NCBI GenBank assembly: GCA_035361075.1
Contig: DAOSBX010000068.1
Coordinates: 1-6,186 of the forward strand
Reading direction: 5' to 3'
Length of the DNA: 6,186 nucleotides
Origin: Candidatus Hydrogenedens sp.
GTDB taxonomy: Bacteria; Hydrogenedentota; Hydrogenedentia; Hydrogenedentales; Hydrogenedentaceae
Shown here: piece by piece, positions 1 to 5,980 of the stretch
Layout of the letters: every line of letters begins with the position of its first letter
How positions within the stretch are numbered: position 1 is the stretch's first letter
The notes under the pieces: generated by a model
The model's database searches: none
The model's input: the letters and a program-made list of their open reading frames with translations, nothing else
What the model was told of the DNA's origin: nothing
Made by a program: the position numbers and the translations under genes

Positions 1-50
1 ACAAATTATTCTTTGATTGTTAAAAGGATTTTGTAAGTATAAGGTCTCAA

Positions 51-80
51 TTGTTAATGATAATTTGTTTTATATACAAT
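51..80 (+). promoter_or_regulatory. Candidate sigma70-type promoter for the 120-3099 operon
   Basis: TTGTTA at 51-56 is followed after 18 bases by TACAAT at 75-80, which gives a plausible -35/-10 pair and a start of transcription near 87, about 33 bases before the first ATG. The region is so AT-rich that such matches arise readily by chance. It is the best-spaced pair I can see in the 119-base leader. Confidence 0.35.
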
Positions 81-104
81 ATTCTCTACATGTACAAAAC
101 AAAT
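63..104. repeat. 9-bp inverted repeat around the predicted -10 and next to the RBS
   Basis: ATTTGTTTT at 63-71 is the exact reverse complement of AAAACAAAT at 96-104, separated by 24 bases. The interval holds the candidate -10 and the 8-base palindrome TACATGTA at 87-94. The right arm ends just before the weak ribosome site AAGG (105-108). A related 9-base inverted pair is ACAAATTAT at 1-9 with ATAATTTGT at 60-68, so the 8-mer ACAAATWA occurs three times in the leader. It could be an operator or, if transcription starts further upstream, an RNA hairpin near the ribosome site. The function is unproven. Confidence 0.4.
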
Positions 105-119
105 AAGGTTTATTAAATT

Positions 120-1148
120 ATGAAAGGTTTAAGAGGAGACATTTTATTAATATTAATGGTTATGATGCTCTTTCCCATGTTTGCGTTTTCTGCTGAGACA
201 GACCAGTATTTAACGTGGGGCATAGAATTAAAAGATTCTGCGGACAAATTAAACAAATATTTCAATGACACATTGTCGGATTATCTTGAAAAAGTAAACA
301 AACGAGCAAAACCTATTGAAGACCCAGAGGAACTTACGGTAGCCATTTATTATCATTTCTTCCAGTTTTTAGGCTGGTCTCGATTTCGCACATTCATCCG
401 ACACGACCCAGAAATTGAGAAGTATCCCAACATGAGTATTGGAGCAAGGAAGTATCAAAGGATGAGTATCCATCGAGGTTTTGCCTTCCCCTATATTTTG
501 CCGATGGCACGGACAATTCGTGTTGGCGATATTTACTTTGGTATTGATAAGATGTGTCATTTCCTTGGTTTTGGCAGGCGGTACTATCAAAAATACTGTG
601 AATATATTAAGGAGGGTTTATCAGAAGAAGAAGCGATGCGGAAGGTTGTGCTTTGGGGGGTGGTTCATGAAGATAATTTAGTAGGTAAATTGGTTGATGG
701 TATATTTTCGCATGGTGACCTTGAAGCAAATTTTCAAGGATTCTGTCTTGCTCGTGACCTTTGTGGTGGAAACCCTCCATATATTGAAAGAGTGGATGGG
801 AAATGGAAGTTAGTGCGTCCAATCGATTTAAGGAACTACATTACGCCTGGCTTCGATGAGTCATACAACAATTCCCATTTCTGGGCAATGCGTAAACGGA
901 TTGTATTACGTATCTTAACCAATGAATATTGCGACAAATTGCAGTTGCCAGAGGTTCAGAAAAGATTTGAACAGTATAAAAAATATGAACTGAGTTTTTC
1001 TCAAAAAGTGATTCAAGAATATTTTGAGAAGAAAGGTAAGAATCCACAAAAAGAACAATCCATTTATACATTGTGCTTGAAAAAACATGAGAAACAAACT
1101 CCTATGGAGGAGGTGCATTGCCACTCCATAGATAATAAACATAGCTAA
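120..1148 (+). CDS. Secreted or periplasmic protein of unknown function with a DKxxHF motif
   Basis: I do not recognise this 342-residue protein as a named family. Residues 1-25 look like a type I signal peptide: basic start MKGLRG, a hydrophobic run, and a probable cut after AFSA. The mature part is soluble and rich in aromatic and charged residues. Its middle carries motif-like clusters: DKMCHF (143-148), VHEDN (182-186), SHGDLEAN (197-204) and a downstream FCLARDLC (208-215). The spacing of D143, H147, H183, E184, H198, D200 and N204 suggests a metal or catalytic site, which is inference. The DKxxHF element loosely recalls small membrane-associated families such as YfiM/DUF2279, but similarity beyond that is not evident. 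There are seven cysteines (146, 160, 209, 215, 271, 319, 334), and the C-terminus (about 275-342) is a lysine- and glutamate-rich, probably helical tail. The ATG is preceded by AAGG at 105-108, a weak and rather distant ribosome site. It is the first gene of a three-gene operon with the ROK and nucleoside hydrolase-like genes. Confidence 0.85.
   Translation: MKGLRGDILLILMVMMLFPMFAFSAETDQYLTWGIELKDSADKLNKYFNDTLSDYLEKVNKRAKPIEDPEELTVAIYYHFFQFLGWSRFRTFIRHDPEIEKYPNMSIGARKYQRMSIHRGFAFPYILPMARTIRVGDIYFGIDKMCHFLGFGRRYYQKYCEYIKEGLSEEEAMRKVVLWGVVHEDNLVGKLVDGIFSHGDLEANFQGFCLARDLCGGNPPYIERVDGKWKLVRPIDLRNYITPGFDESYNNSHFWAMRKRIVLRILTNEYCDKLQLPEVQKRFEQYKKYELSFSQKVIQEYFEKKGKNPQKEQSIYTLCLKKHEKQTPMEEVHCHSIDNKHS
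1102..1131 (+). repeat. Hairpin with buried SD-like sequence at the 3' end of the first gene
   Basis: CTATGGAG at 1102-1109 and CTCCATAG at 1124-1131 form a perfect 8-bp stem, and GGT/GCC (1112-1114 with 1120-1122) may extend it after a small internal loop. The left arm overlaps a strong SD-like run, GGAGGAGG (1106-1113), that lies inside the reading frame and has no sensible start codon downstream. No T-run follows, so it is not a classical terminator. Its position 46 bases before the next ATG would suit an mRNA-processing, stability or translation-pausing element. Confidence 0.5.
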
Positions 1149-1177
1149 AAGGTCACTGATATAAGGGGACATTAACT

Positions 1178-2131
1178 ATGTTCATAGGTATAGAAATTGG
1201 TGGCACAAAGTTACAAGTAGCGGTGGGTGATGAAAAAGGAAATATCCACACTTTAGAGCGATGCAAGGTTCTATCGGGCTGGCAATCTCAGGATATTCTG
1301 GATTGGGTTACAGAAACAACCCACACCATAATAAAAAAATCTACACAGGAAGGTAGAACAATCAGGGCAATAGGTATCGGCTTTGGTGGTCCAATAAATA
1401 GCAATAATGGAACAGTTCTGGTCTCTCATCAAATAAGTGGTTGGGAAGGTTTCCCCCTAAAAAAATGGTTTGAGGACAAATGTGATTTACCAACAATTGT
1501 TGCAAATGATGCTAATTCCGCGGGTTGGGCTGAATATTGTTGTGGACGAGGACGTGGTACAAAAAACTTCTTTTATATGAATATCGGAAGTGGTATCGGT
1601 GGAGCACTAATTATCGACGGGAAACTTTATGACGGTCAGGGTTTCGGTGCTGGTGAGATTGGGCATACGTATGTTCCTGATTGGACAAAAGAGGGGGCTG
1701 GTGTGTTTGATAAACTTGAAAATATATGTTCTGGCTGGAATATTGAACGGCGATTAACTAAACAAGGATATGTCTCAGAAGATAGTGCTTTATGGAAACA
1801 TGTTGATGGTAAGGTATCCCAATTAAATTGCGTTCTTTTGGGCAAGTATGCAATGCGGGGTGACCCATTCGCCTGTGAGGAATTGGATCGTATTGCTCAA
1901 TCCTTAGGGTTAGCGATTTCTAACGTTATTACATTATTCCATCCTGAACGAATCGCTTTGGGGGGAGGAGTGTCTCTAATAGGGGAACCGTTATTGTCCC
2001 GTATCCGAGAACGTGTAGATGAACTCGTTTTCATGCCATTCCGATATCGTTATGAAATTAGTTCATGCGAATTAGGTGAAAATGTTGTTATTGTAGGTGC
2101 TTTATTGCTTGCTGGACAAGTACCCCAATAA
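1178..2131 (+). CDS. ROK-family sugar kinase-like protein lacking the zinc-cysteine motif
   Basis: This 317-residue cytoplasmic protein has the ROK (repressor, ORF, kinase) fold of the actin/hexokinase ATPase superfamily. Visible motifs in order are the phosphate-1 loop IGGTK (7-11), GFGGP (68-72), NDAN (110-113) with probable catalytic base D111, the phosphate-2 motif NIGSGIGG (135-142), the ROK signature GEIGH (159-163) and the adenosine-loop LGGGV (261-265). The length is normal and there is no N-terminal helix-turn-helix, which favours an enzyme over a repressor. The usual CxCGxxGCxE zinc motif after GEIGH is replaced by KLENICSGWNIE: H163 and probably the sugar-contacting E190 remain, but the three zinc cysteines are absent. 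Known ROK kinases phosphorylate glucose, GlcNAc, ManNAc, fructose or allose, and the substrate here cannot be told. The ATG has a good ribosome site, AAGGGGA at 1163-1169. The gene lies 29 bases after the first gene and 23 before the nucleoside hydrolase-like gene, so it is probably co-transcribed with both. Confidence 0.93.
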   Translation: MFIGIEIGGTKLQVAVGDEKGNIHTLERCKVLSGWQSQDILDWVTETTHTIIKKSTQEGRTIRAIGIGFGGPINSNNGTVLVSHQISGWEGFPLKKWFEDKCDLPTIVANDANSAGWAEYCCGRGRGTKNFFYMNIGSGIGGALIIDGKLYDGQGFGAGEIGHTYVPDWTKEGAGVFDKLENICSGWNIERRLTKQGYVSEDSALWKHVDGKVSQLNCVLLGKYAMRGDPFACEELDRIAQSLGLAISNVITLFHPERIALGGGVSLIGEPLLSRIRERVDELVFMPFRYRYEISSCELGENVVIVGALLLAGQVPQ

Positions 2132-2154
2132 TTTTATAGATAAGGAGATACATA

Positions 2155-3099
2155 ATGAAATATTTGCTCAGTTTATTTTTATGTTTGTTGTGTTGGAACG
2201 TGATGGCTATGCCTGAGGTTATTCTGGATACAGACATTGGCGATGACATCGATGATACATGGGCACTCATGTTCCTTTTAGGCTCGGAAAAGGTCAATTT
2301 AAAATTGATAGTAACTGCCTGTGATGATACGGAGACAAAGATAAAATTAGTAGCGAAAATGTTAGAACGTGTGGGAAAAACGGAAATTCCTATTGGAATC
2401 GGTGTAAAAACAAGTGATAAAAAGATAAATCAAGAACAGTGGATTGAAAACTATTCATTAGACACATATAAAGGAACTATTTATAAAAATGGTGTCGAGA
2501 AAATGGTAGAGCAAATCCGCAACGCAAAAGATACGGTAATCTTGTGTGTTATAGGACCGATGATGAATATAGCAAAAGCGTTAGAATTAGCCCCTGATAT
2601 TGCGGAGAAAGCTAGGGTTGTATCTATGGCTGGTAGTGTATATCGTGGATATGGAGGGAAGAAACAACGAGATTGTGAATACAACATCTGCCGAGACGTA
2701 GAAAGTGCCAAAAAAGTATTTTCCGCTCCATGGAATATTACCATTATACCGTTAGATACATGCGGGACAATTATTCTTAAAGAAGAACGTTATCAGGCTG
2801 TAGAAAATTCTAAATCGCCATTGGCTCAAGTCGTTATCGAAAACTACAATATATGGACAAACCGAAAACACTATCCGCAGAATGAGAGTAGCGTTTTATA
2901 TGATACCCTTGCCATTTATTGTATTTGGGCAGAGGATGTAGTAGAGATGAAAACAATTCCGTTAATTATAGATAACGAAGGGAAAACGTGTCCCGATGAG
3001 AAAGGCAAACCTGTTCGTTGTGCAGTAGAATGGAAAGACAAAGAACGATACGAAACCATCCTTATAGAGACACTTACGGGGACGAATAAGAAACCGTGA
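2155..3099 (+). CDS. Secreted nucleoside hydrolase-like protein (IUNH family)
   Basis: The 314-residue product belongs to the inosine/uridine-preferring nucleoside hydrolase family, which cleaves the N-glycosidic bond of ribonucleosides using a bound calcium ion. The hallmark aspartate cluster is DTDIGDDIDD (25-34), followed by GPMMNIAKAL (134-143, canonical GPLTNIA), VSMAG (156-160), and EYN with D181 (175-181, canonical EFNxxxD). The usual His-Asp pair near the C-terminus is YD here (Y249-D250), so the calcium-binding Asp is kept but the His thought to protonate the leaving base is replaced. This fits the family's divergent secreted branch, where substrates are poorly known. Residues 1-18 form a short signal peptide (MKYLLSLFLCLLC..., probable cut after VMA) with no clear lipobox, so a periplasmic or exported location is likely. 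AAGGAG at 2142-2147 sets the start well. It is the last gene of the operon. Ribose release followed by phosphorylation by the ROK partner is possible but would need uptake between the two steps. Confidence 0.9.
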   Translation: MKYLLSLFLCLLCWNVMAMPEVILDTDIGDDIDDTWALMFLLGSEKVNLKLIVTACDDTETKIKLVAKMLERVGKTEIPIGIGVKTSDKKINQEQWIENYSLDTYKGTIYKNGVEKMVEQIRNAKDTVILCVIGPMMNIAKALELAPDIAEKARVVSMAGSVYRGYGGKKQRDCEYNICRDVESAKKVFSAPWNITIIPLDTCGTIILKEERYQAVENSKSPLAQVVIENYNIWTNRKHYPQNESSVLYDTLAIYCIWAEDVVEMKTIPLIIDNEGKTCPDEKGKPVRCAVEWKDKERYETILIETLTGTNKKP

Positions 3100-3117
3100 G
3101 TAAGCTAATTAAAATAT

Positions 3118-3175
3118 ACTTTTACTTTTGAAAAGTTTTTTACTTTTCCCCTACTTAAGAGGTAAATCATACTCT
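3118..3175. terminator. Convergent intergenic region with overlapping hairpins, possible bidirectional terminator
   Basis: The 93 bases between the two converging operons contain three ACTTTT units (3118, 3124, 3142) and one AAAAGT (3131-3136). ACTTTT/AAAAGT (3124-3136) would leave a run of T at 3137-3141 for plus-strand transcripts. Alternatively GAAAAGT (3130-3136) pairs perfectly with ACTTTTC (3142-3148) over a five-T loop. A weaker bulged hairpin, AGAGgTA with TACTCT, sits at 3158-3175. All stems are AT-rich and short. Terminator function is inferred mainly from position. Confidence 0.4.
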
Positions 3176-3192
3176 CAGATATATTTTAACAT

Positions 3193-4116
3193 CTATGTTC
3201 TTATAATTTCTGCGTCTCGAATTTGAGGCTCACCAAGGTTAGGGTGCCAAATAAAATACTTAACTTCTTTATTAGGATTTAGTCCTACTACTTTGTAATT
3301 ACCTTTGTTGTCAATAGCATAAACTGTTACAGCGTTAATAAAGCCTGTTTTCAATTCTGTTAAATCATTTACTGCTTCATATACAGCATCGGATACAGAT
3401 AATCCCATTTTTAAGTAAAGTACAACTGACCGTGCTGTGCTTGCACGAATAGTCATTTCGCCAGTATGTGTACAGGCACAGGCACCATAACGACTGTCTG
3501 CATAACTACCTGCGCCAATAATTGGACTATCACCAAGTCTGCCAGGGTATTTCCATGGCCAACCAGAAGTACTTGTTCCTGTTGCAATTCTGCCAGTATT
3601 GTCCTGGGCAAGATAAACTGTTGTGTCAAATAGATGTTCAGGGTCAGAAGGCTTGGGCTTTATGTCGATGAGTCGAATATTAGGAAACCTTTGTTTCTGT
3701 TCCTTGTTTAATACCATATCTATGTATTTCTGCCACTCCTTTTGTGTATGCTCCATCTCGTTGACATAACGTTCTGCACCAATTTCTTCTGCAAATCGTT
3801 CTGCCCCAGCACCGACCAATATTTCATGTTCAATGTCAGTCATTACATGATAGGCAATTTCTATTGGATGTTTAAATCCTTTTATCGCACCGACAGCCCC
3901 ACTCCTTCGAGTATTACCATCCATTATCGCAGAATCTAATTCTAACTGCCCTAACAAGTTTGGCAATGAATTGGCTCCAACAGTATGTATTTCTGGGTCA
4001 GCCTCAACCAATTTAATTCCTTCAATAATAGCCCGTAGAGCATCAACCTTATTTTTCAGCAATTCTGCAGATTTATGAACTCCGCTTCTTCCTTCATAAT
4101 TCGTCAGTAATAGCAT
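3193..4116 (-). CDS. Glycosylasparaginase / isoaspartyl peptidase-type Ntn hydrolase
   Basis: The 307-residue product matches the N4-(beta-N-acetylglucosaminyl)-L-asparaginase family, self-cleaving N-terminal-nucleophile amidases that split GlcNAc-asparagine (or, in relatives, isoaspartyl peptides or asparagine). Family blocks are seen in order: VEADPEIHTVG (37-47), ELDSAIMDG (59-67), GAVGA (73-77), LVGAGAERFA (100-109), and the nucleophile region with D164-T165, where autocleavage would give alpha (1-164) and beta (165-307) chains. GTSTSG (180-185), PGRLGDSP (191-198, with substrate-binding R193 and D196) and GAGSYAD (201-207) follow. The canonical HDTIG is FDTTV here, and the substrate-loop TG of human AGA reads T216-H217, in CTHTGEMTIR. 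There is no signal peptide and no in-frame upstream start that would add one, so the protein looks cytoplasmic. AGAGGA lies 6 bases before the ATG. It follows the GH28-like gene by 19 bases and is probably its operon partner. The exact substrate is uncertain. Confidence 0.9.
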   Translation of the reverse strand: MLLLTNYEGRSGVHKSAELLKNKVDALRAIIEGIKLVEADPEIHTVGANSLPNLLGQLELDSAIMDGNTRRSGAVGAIKGFKHPIEIAYHVMTDIEHEILVGAGAERFAEEIGAERYVNEMEHTQKEWQKYIDMVLNKEQKQRFPNIRLIDIKPKPSDPEHLFDTTVYLAQDNTGRIATGTSTSGWPWKYPGRLGDSPIIGAGSYADSRYGACACTHTGEMTIRASTARSVVLYLKMGLSVSDAVYEAVNDLTELKTGFINAVTVYAIDNKGNYKVVGLNPNKEVKYFIWHPNLGEPQIRDAEIIRT

Positions 4117-4136
4117 AATAATTCCTCTTTTTTCAT
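4104..4136 (-). other. Ten-codon overlapping mini-ORF at the GH28/asparaginase junction
   Basis: The GH28-like stop overlaps an ATG in the arrangement TAATG. That ATG opens a 10-codon frame (MKKEELLCYY, then TGA) which runs through the ribosome site and past the ATG of the asparaginase gene. It may be accidental, or it may let terminating ribosomes reinitiate and keep the downstream start open. No evidence of function beyond geometry. Confidence 0.2.
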
Positions 4137-5743
4137 TACTCCACCATTTTTATATTTTTATCCCGTTGTGTTGTGCCTTGCCCTTTAAATTGAATTGTAT
4201 CAACGTTCCCGCCTTTCACTATGCACCAAAGTGGATTGTTTTGGATATAAATAGGTGTTTCAATTTGTGCTCTTTCTACATCCTTTAAAAATATCACCAC
4301 TGAATCGTCCAATTTTGTCTTTTCCCGCCAGTCGGAAAGAGTGAACTCTTGAACATCGTCAGCCCAAATTGCAATACCTGGGGAAGCCATCTCAAAAAGA
4401 TTGGTGGGTTCTGCTTTTTCATTCCAAATAATATCTCGATATTTATCGGTAGTAATTCGCCAGAATGATGGTCTTGCCTCGAAAGATATATTTTGCATCT
4501 GCACACCACGGGCATGCCGTATAAAGAAAGCATAACATGGAAGGGCTTCGAACATTAAAGCCTCTGGGTAACGGTCTATCTCTTCTGGCACCTGTTCATC
4601 AGTAGGACGAAGTGGATTTGAGCCATCAAAGGAACAGAATACATTTTGTATAAGTACATCCTCTACGGGATGTTCTGGAATACCTGCAATGATATTGGGA
4701 TTGCTTACATGCGTGGCAACAATATTACTAATAGTAACTCCCTTGATACTTCCTGCAGAAGTTGCTCCATCTCTACCTCGATTGCCAAGTCGTATAAATA
4801 TCGGTGAACGTGCCCAGTCTATTATTATCCCTGTGACACTAATCCCCTCAATATTTGCACCATCTACCGACTCAATTGCTACGCCAGATATAGCTGGTTT
4901 CTGGGCAGTATATAAACCGCGGATTACAGAATTACTAAACGTTATTCGTTTAAAGTCCGAACCCGATTCTGTCCCTAACTTGAATCCATTACATCGAGTT
5001 GATAAATAGCAATTGGTAATAGTTATATCTGTGCAAGGACGATGATACCCAAGTGAAAAACTGCTTTTAGGAACGATAGCATCATCTACTGTTTCTATTC
5101 GGCAGTTAGAGATAAAAACAAACTGACAACTATCAGGGTCAATACCGTCCGCATAACCATTTAGAATCTGAACTTTATCAATAGTGACCTGTTCACAACC
5201 TAATAAACTGATTGAATAGTTTGGACAATTACGGATAGTAATCCCCTCTATTCGAATGTTTTTACACCTTTTAAATGCGAGTGCTTTGGGTCCGACTCGT
5301 TTCGTAAAATTCGAGTCAATAACTCCAGCCCCAGTAATTAGGATATTTTCAATATCCTCACCCCATAAAAGTGAATGGTGAAAAAATGAGGTTTCAGAAT
5401 CAGCATCATTAGGAAAATCCAGAGTTTCAAAAGGGTTGTAATCACTTCTGTCTTTGCTTCCTAAAATGACAGCACCCGTACTTAATTGTATATGCAAATT
5501 GCCACGTAAGTGTAGACTTCCTGTTAAATAAATTCCAGCAGGAAAAATCAATGCCTTCTTTTGCTCACTTGCAATGTCTATAGCTTTTTGAATTGAGACT
5601 GTCTCTAAATTTTTCCCATCACCGACAGCCCCAAAATCTAAAACATTTAACGAATTAGTTTGTCCTTCTAATGAAAAAGCAATAGATGTTATTATAAGGA
5701 ATGAGATTGAGAAGGATAATATCATACATAATAATTTAGGCAT
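4136..5743 (-). CDS. Secreted GH28-like right-handed beta-helix protein (polygalacturonase family)
   Basis: The 535-residue product starts with a type I signal peptide (1-24, probable cut after IAFS) and then the pectate-lyase-superfamily opening NVLDFGAVGDG (33-43), followed by beta-helix rungs rich in I/V/N repeats to about residue 350. GH28 enzymes hydrolyse galacturonan or rhamnogalacturonan backbones by inversion using three aspartates. D199 (in YADGID) and D220-D221 (in VDDA) have exactly the 21-residue spacing of D180 and D201-D202 in fungal polygalacturonase II. The Asn of the NTD motif is Y197, and the catalytic-site GHG is replaced by CNGFKLGTES (251-260), while R318 may stand for the RIK arginine. 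The carboxylates are therefore kept but the His is lost, as in many bacterial GH28-like proteins of unknown substrate. The C-terminal region (about 360-535) looks like further beta-rich sequence. The start has GGAG 7 bases upstream. The gene leads a two-gene operon with the asparaginase and is divergent from the TolC-like gene. Confidence 0.9.
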   Translation of the reverse strand: MPKLLCMILSFSISFLIITSIAFSLEGQTNSLNVLDFGAVGDGKNLETVSIQKAIDIASEQKKALIFPAGIYLTGSLHLRGNLHIQLSTGAVILGSKDRSDYNPFETLDFPNDADSETSFFHHSLLWGEDIENILITGAGVIDSNFTKRVGPKALAFKRCKNIRIEGITIRNCPNYSISLLGCEQVTIDKVQILNGYADGIDPDSCQFVFISNCRIETVDDAIVPKSSFSLGYHRPCTDITITNCYLSTRCNGFKLGTESGSDFKRITFSNSVIRGLYTAQKPAISGVAIESVDGANIEGISVTGIIIDWARSPIFIRLGNRGRDGATSAGSIKGVTISNIVATHVSNPNIIAGIPEHPVEDVLIQNVFCSFDGSNPLRPTDEQVPEEIDRYPEALMFEALPCYAFFIRHARGVQMQNISFEARPSFWRITTDKYRDIIWNEKAEPTNLFEMASPGIAIWADDVQEFTLSDWREKTKLDDSVVIFLKDVERAQIETPIYIQNNPLWCIVKGGNVDTIQFKGQGTTQRDKNIKMVE

Positions 5744-5772
5744 ATACCATCTCCATGTGCATAAACTTTAAT

Positions 5773-5778
5773 ATTATA
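5773..5778 (-). promoter_or_regulatory. Candidate -10 box of the GH28-like operon
   Basis: A perfect TATAAT is read on the minus strand, placing transcription start around 5766 and giving a 5' leader of roughly 22 bases that contains the GGAG ribosome site. At 17 bases upstream the -35 position reads TGTTAA, a poor match, so the promoter may need an activator or may be a chance match in AT-rich DNA. Confidence 0.4.
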
Positions 5779-5839
5779 AATATATGCTATATCTATTAAC
5801 ATTTTTTATGTAATATGTAAATAGTATCGAAATATTCTA

Positions 5840-5880
5840 TAGCAAATAATACATACATAGAAATTTTTTGTAGCAAATAA
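5840..5880 (+). repeat. Pair of TAGCAAATAA direct repeats, 31-bp phased
   Basis: The 10-mer TAGCAAATAA occurs exactly at 5840-5849 and 5871-5880, start-to-start distance 31 bases, close to three helical turns. The first copy begins within TATAGC, whose reverse complement GCTATA lies at 5786-5791. The location, about 60-100 bases upstream of the GH28-like -10, would suit binding sites for an activator or repressor. AT-richness makes chance occurrence possible. Confidence 0.35.
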
Positions 5881-5959
5881 AATTAAACTTTATTATGATT
5901 GATAAGTTCATTTTGAGGAGGTATCTGATTACTTTTTATTAATTATGGGATTCCCCCAA

Positions 5960-5977
5960 TTTTTATAGTTTTTATAG
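5960..5977 (+). repeat. Tandem TTTTTATAG direct repeat
   Basis: The 9-mer TTTTTATAG is repeated head to tail at 5960-5968 and 5969-5977, immediately upstream of the TolC-side promoter candidate. It might act as a UP-like AT element or a factor site, or be simple slippage of low-complexity sequence. Confidence 0.35.
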
Positions 5978-5980
5978 AAG

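Noticed and set aside
915..1172. 85-codon minus-strand open frame over the end of the first gene
   Set aside because: Antisense to a well-supported coding frame; no family resemblance; probably a by-product of AT-rich codons.
2481..2744. 87-codon minus-strand open frame inside the nucleoside hydrolase gene
   Set aside because: Overlaps conserved family motifs on the other strand and shows no recognisable domain.
4689..5009. 106-codon plus-strand open frame inside the GH28-like gene
   Set aside because: It lies fully antisense to a gene with clear domain motifs, has no ribosome site, and its hydrophobic look is a mirror of the I/V/N-rich beta-helix codons.
5947..5957. GGGATTCCCCC as a possible hairpin terminator
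   Set aside because: Only a three-base stem is possible, and no gene ends upstream of it.
5945..5968. ATG with a seven-codon frame downstream of the GAGGAGGT sequence
   Set aside because: Too short, and the ATG is over 20 bases from the SD-like sequence.
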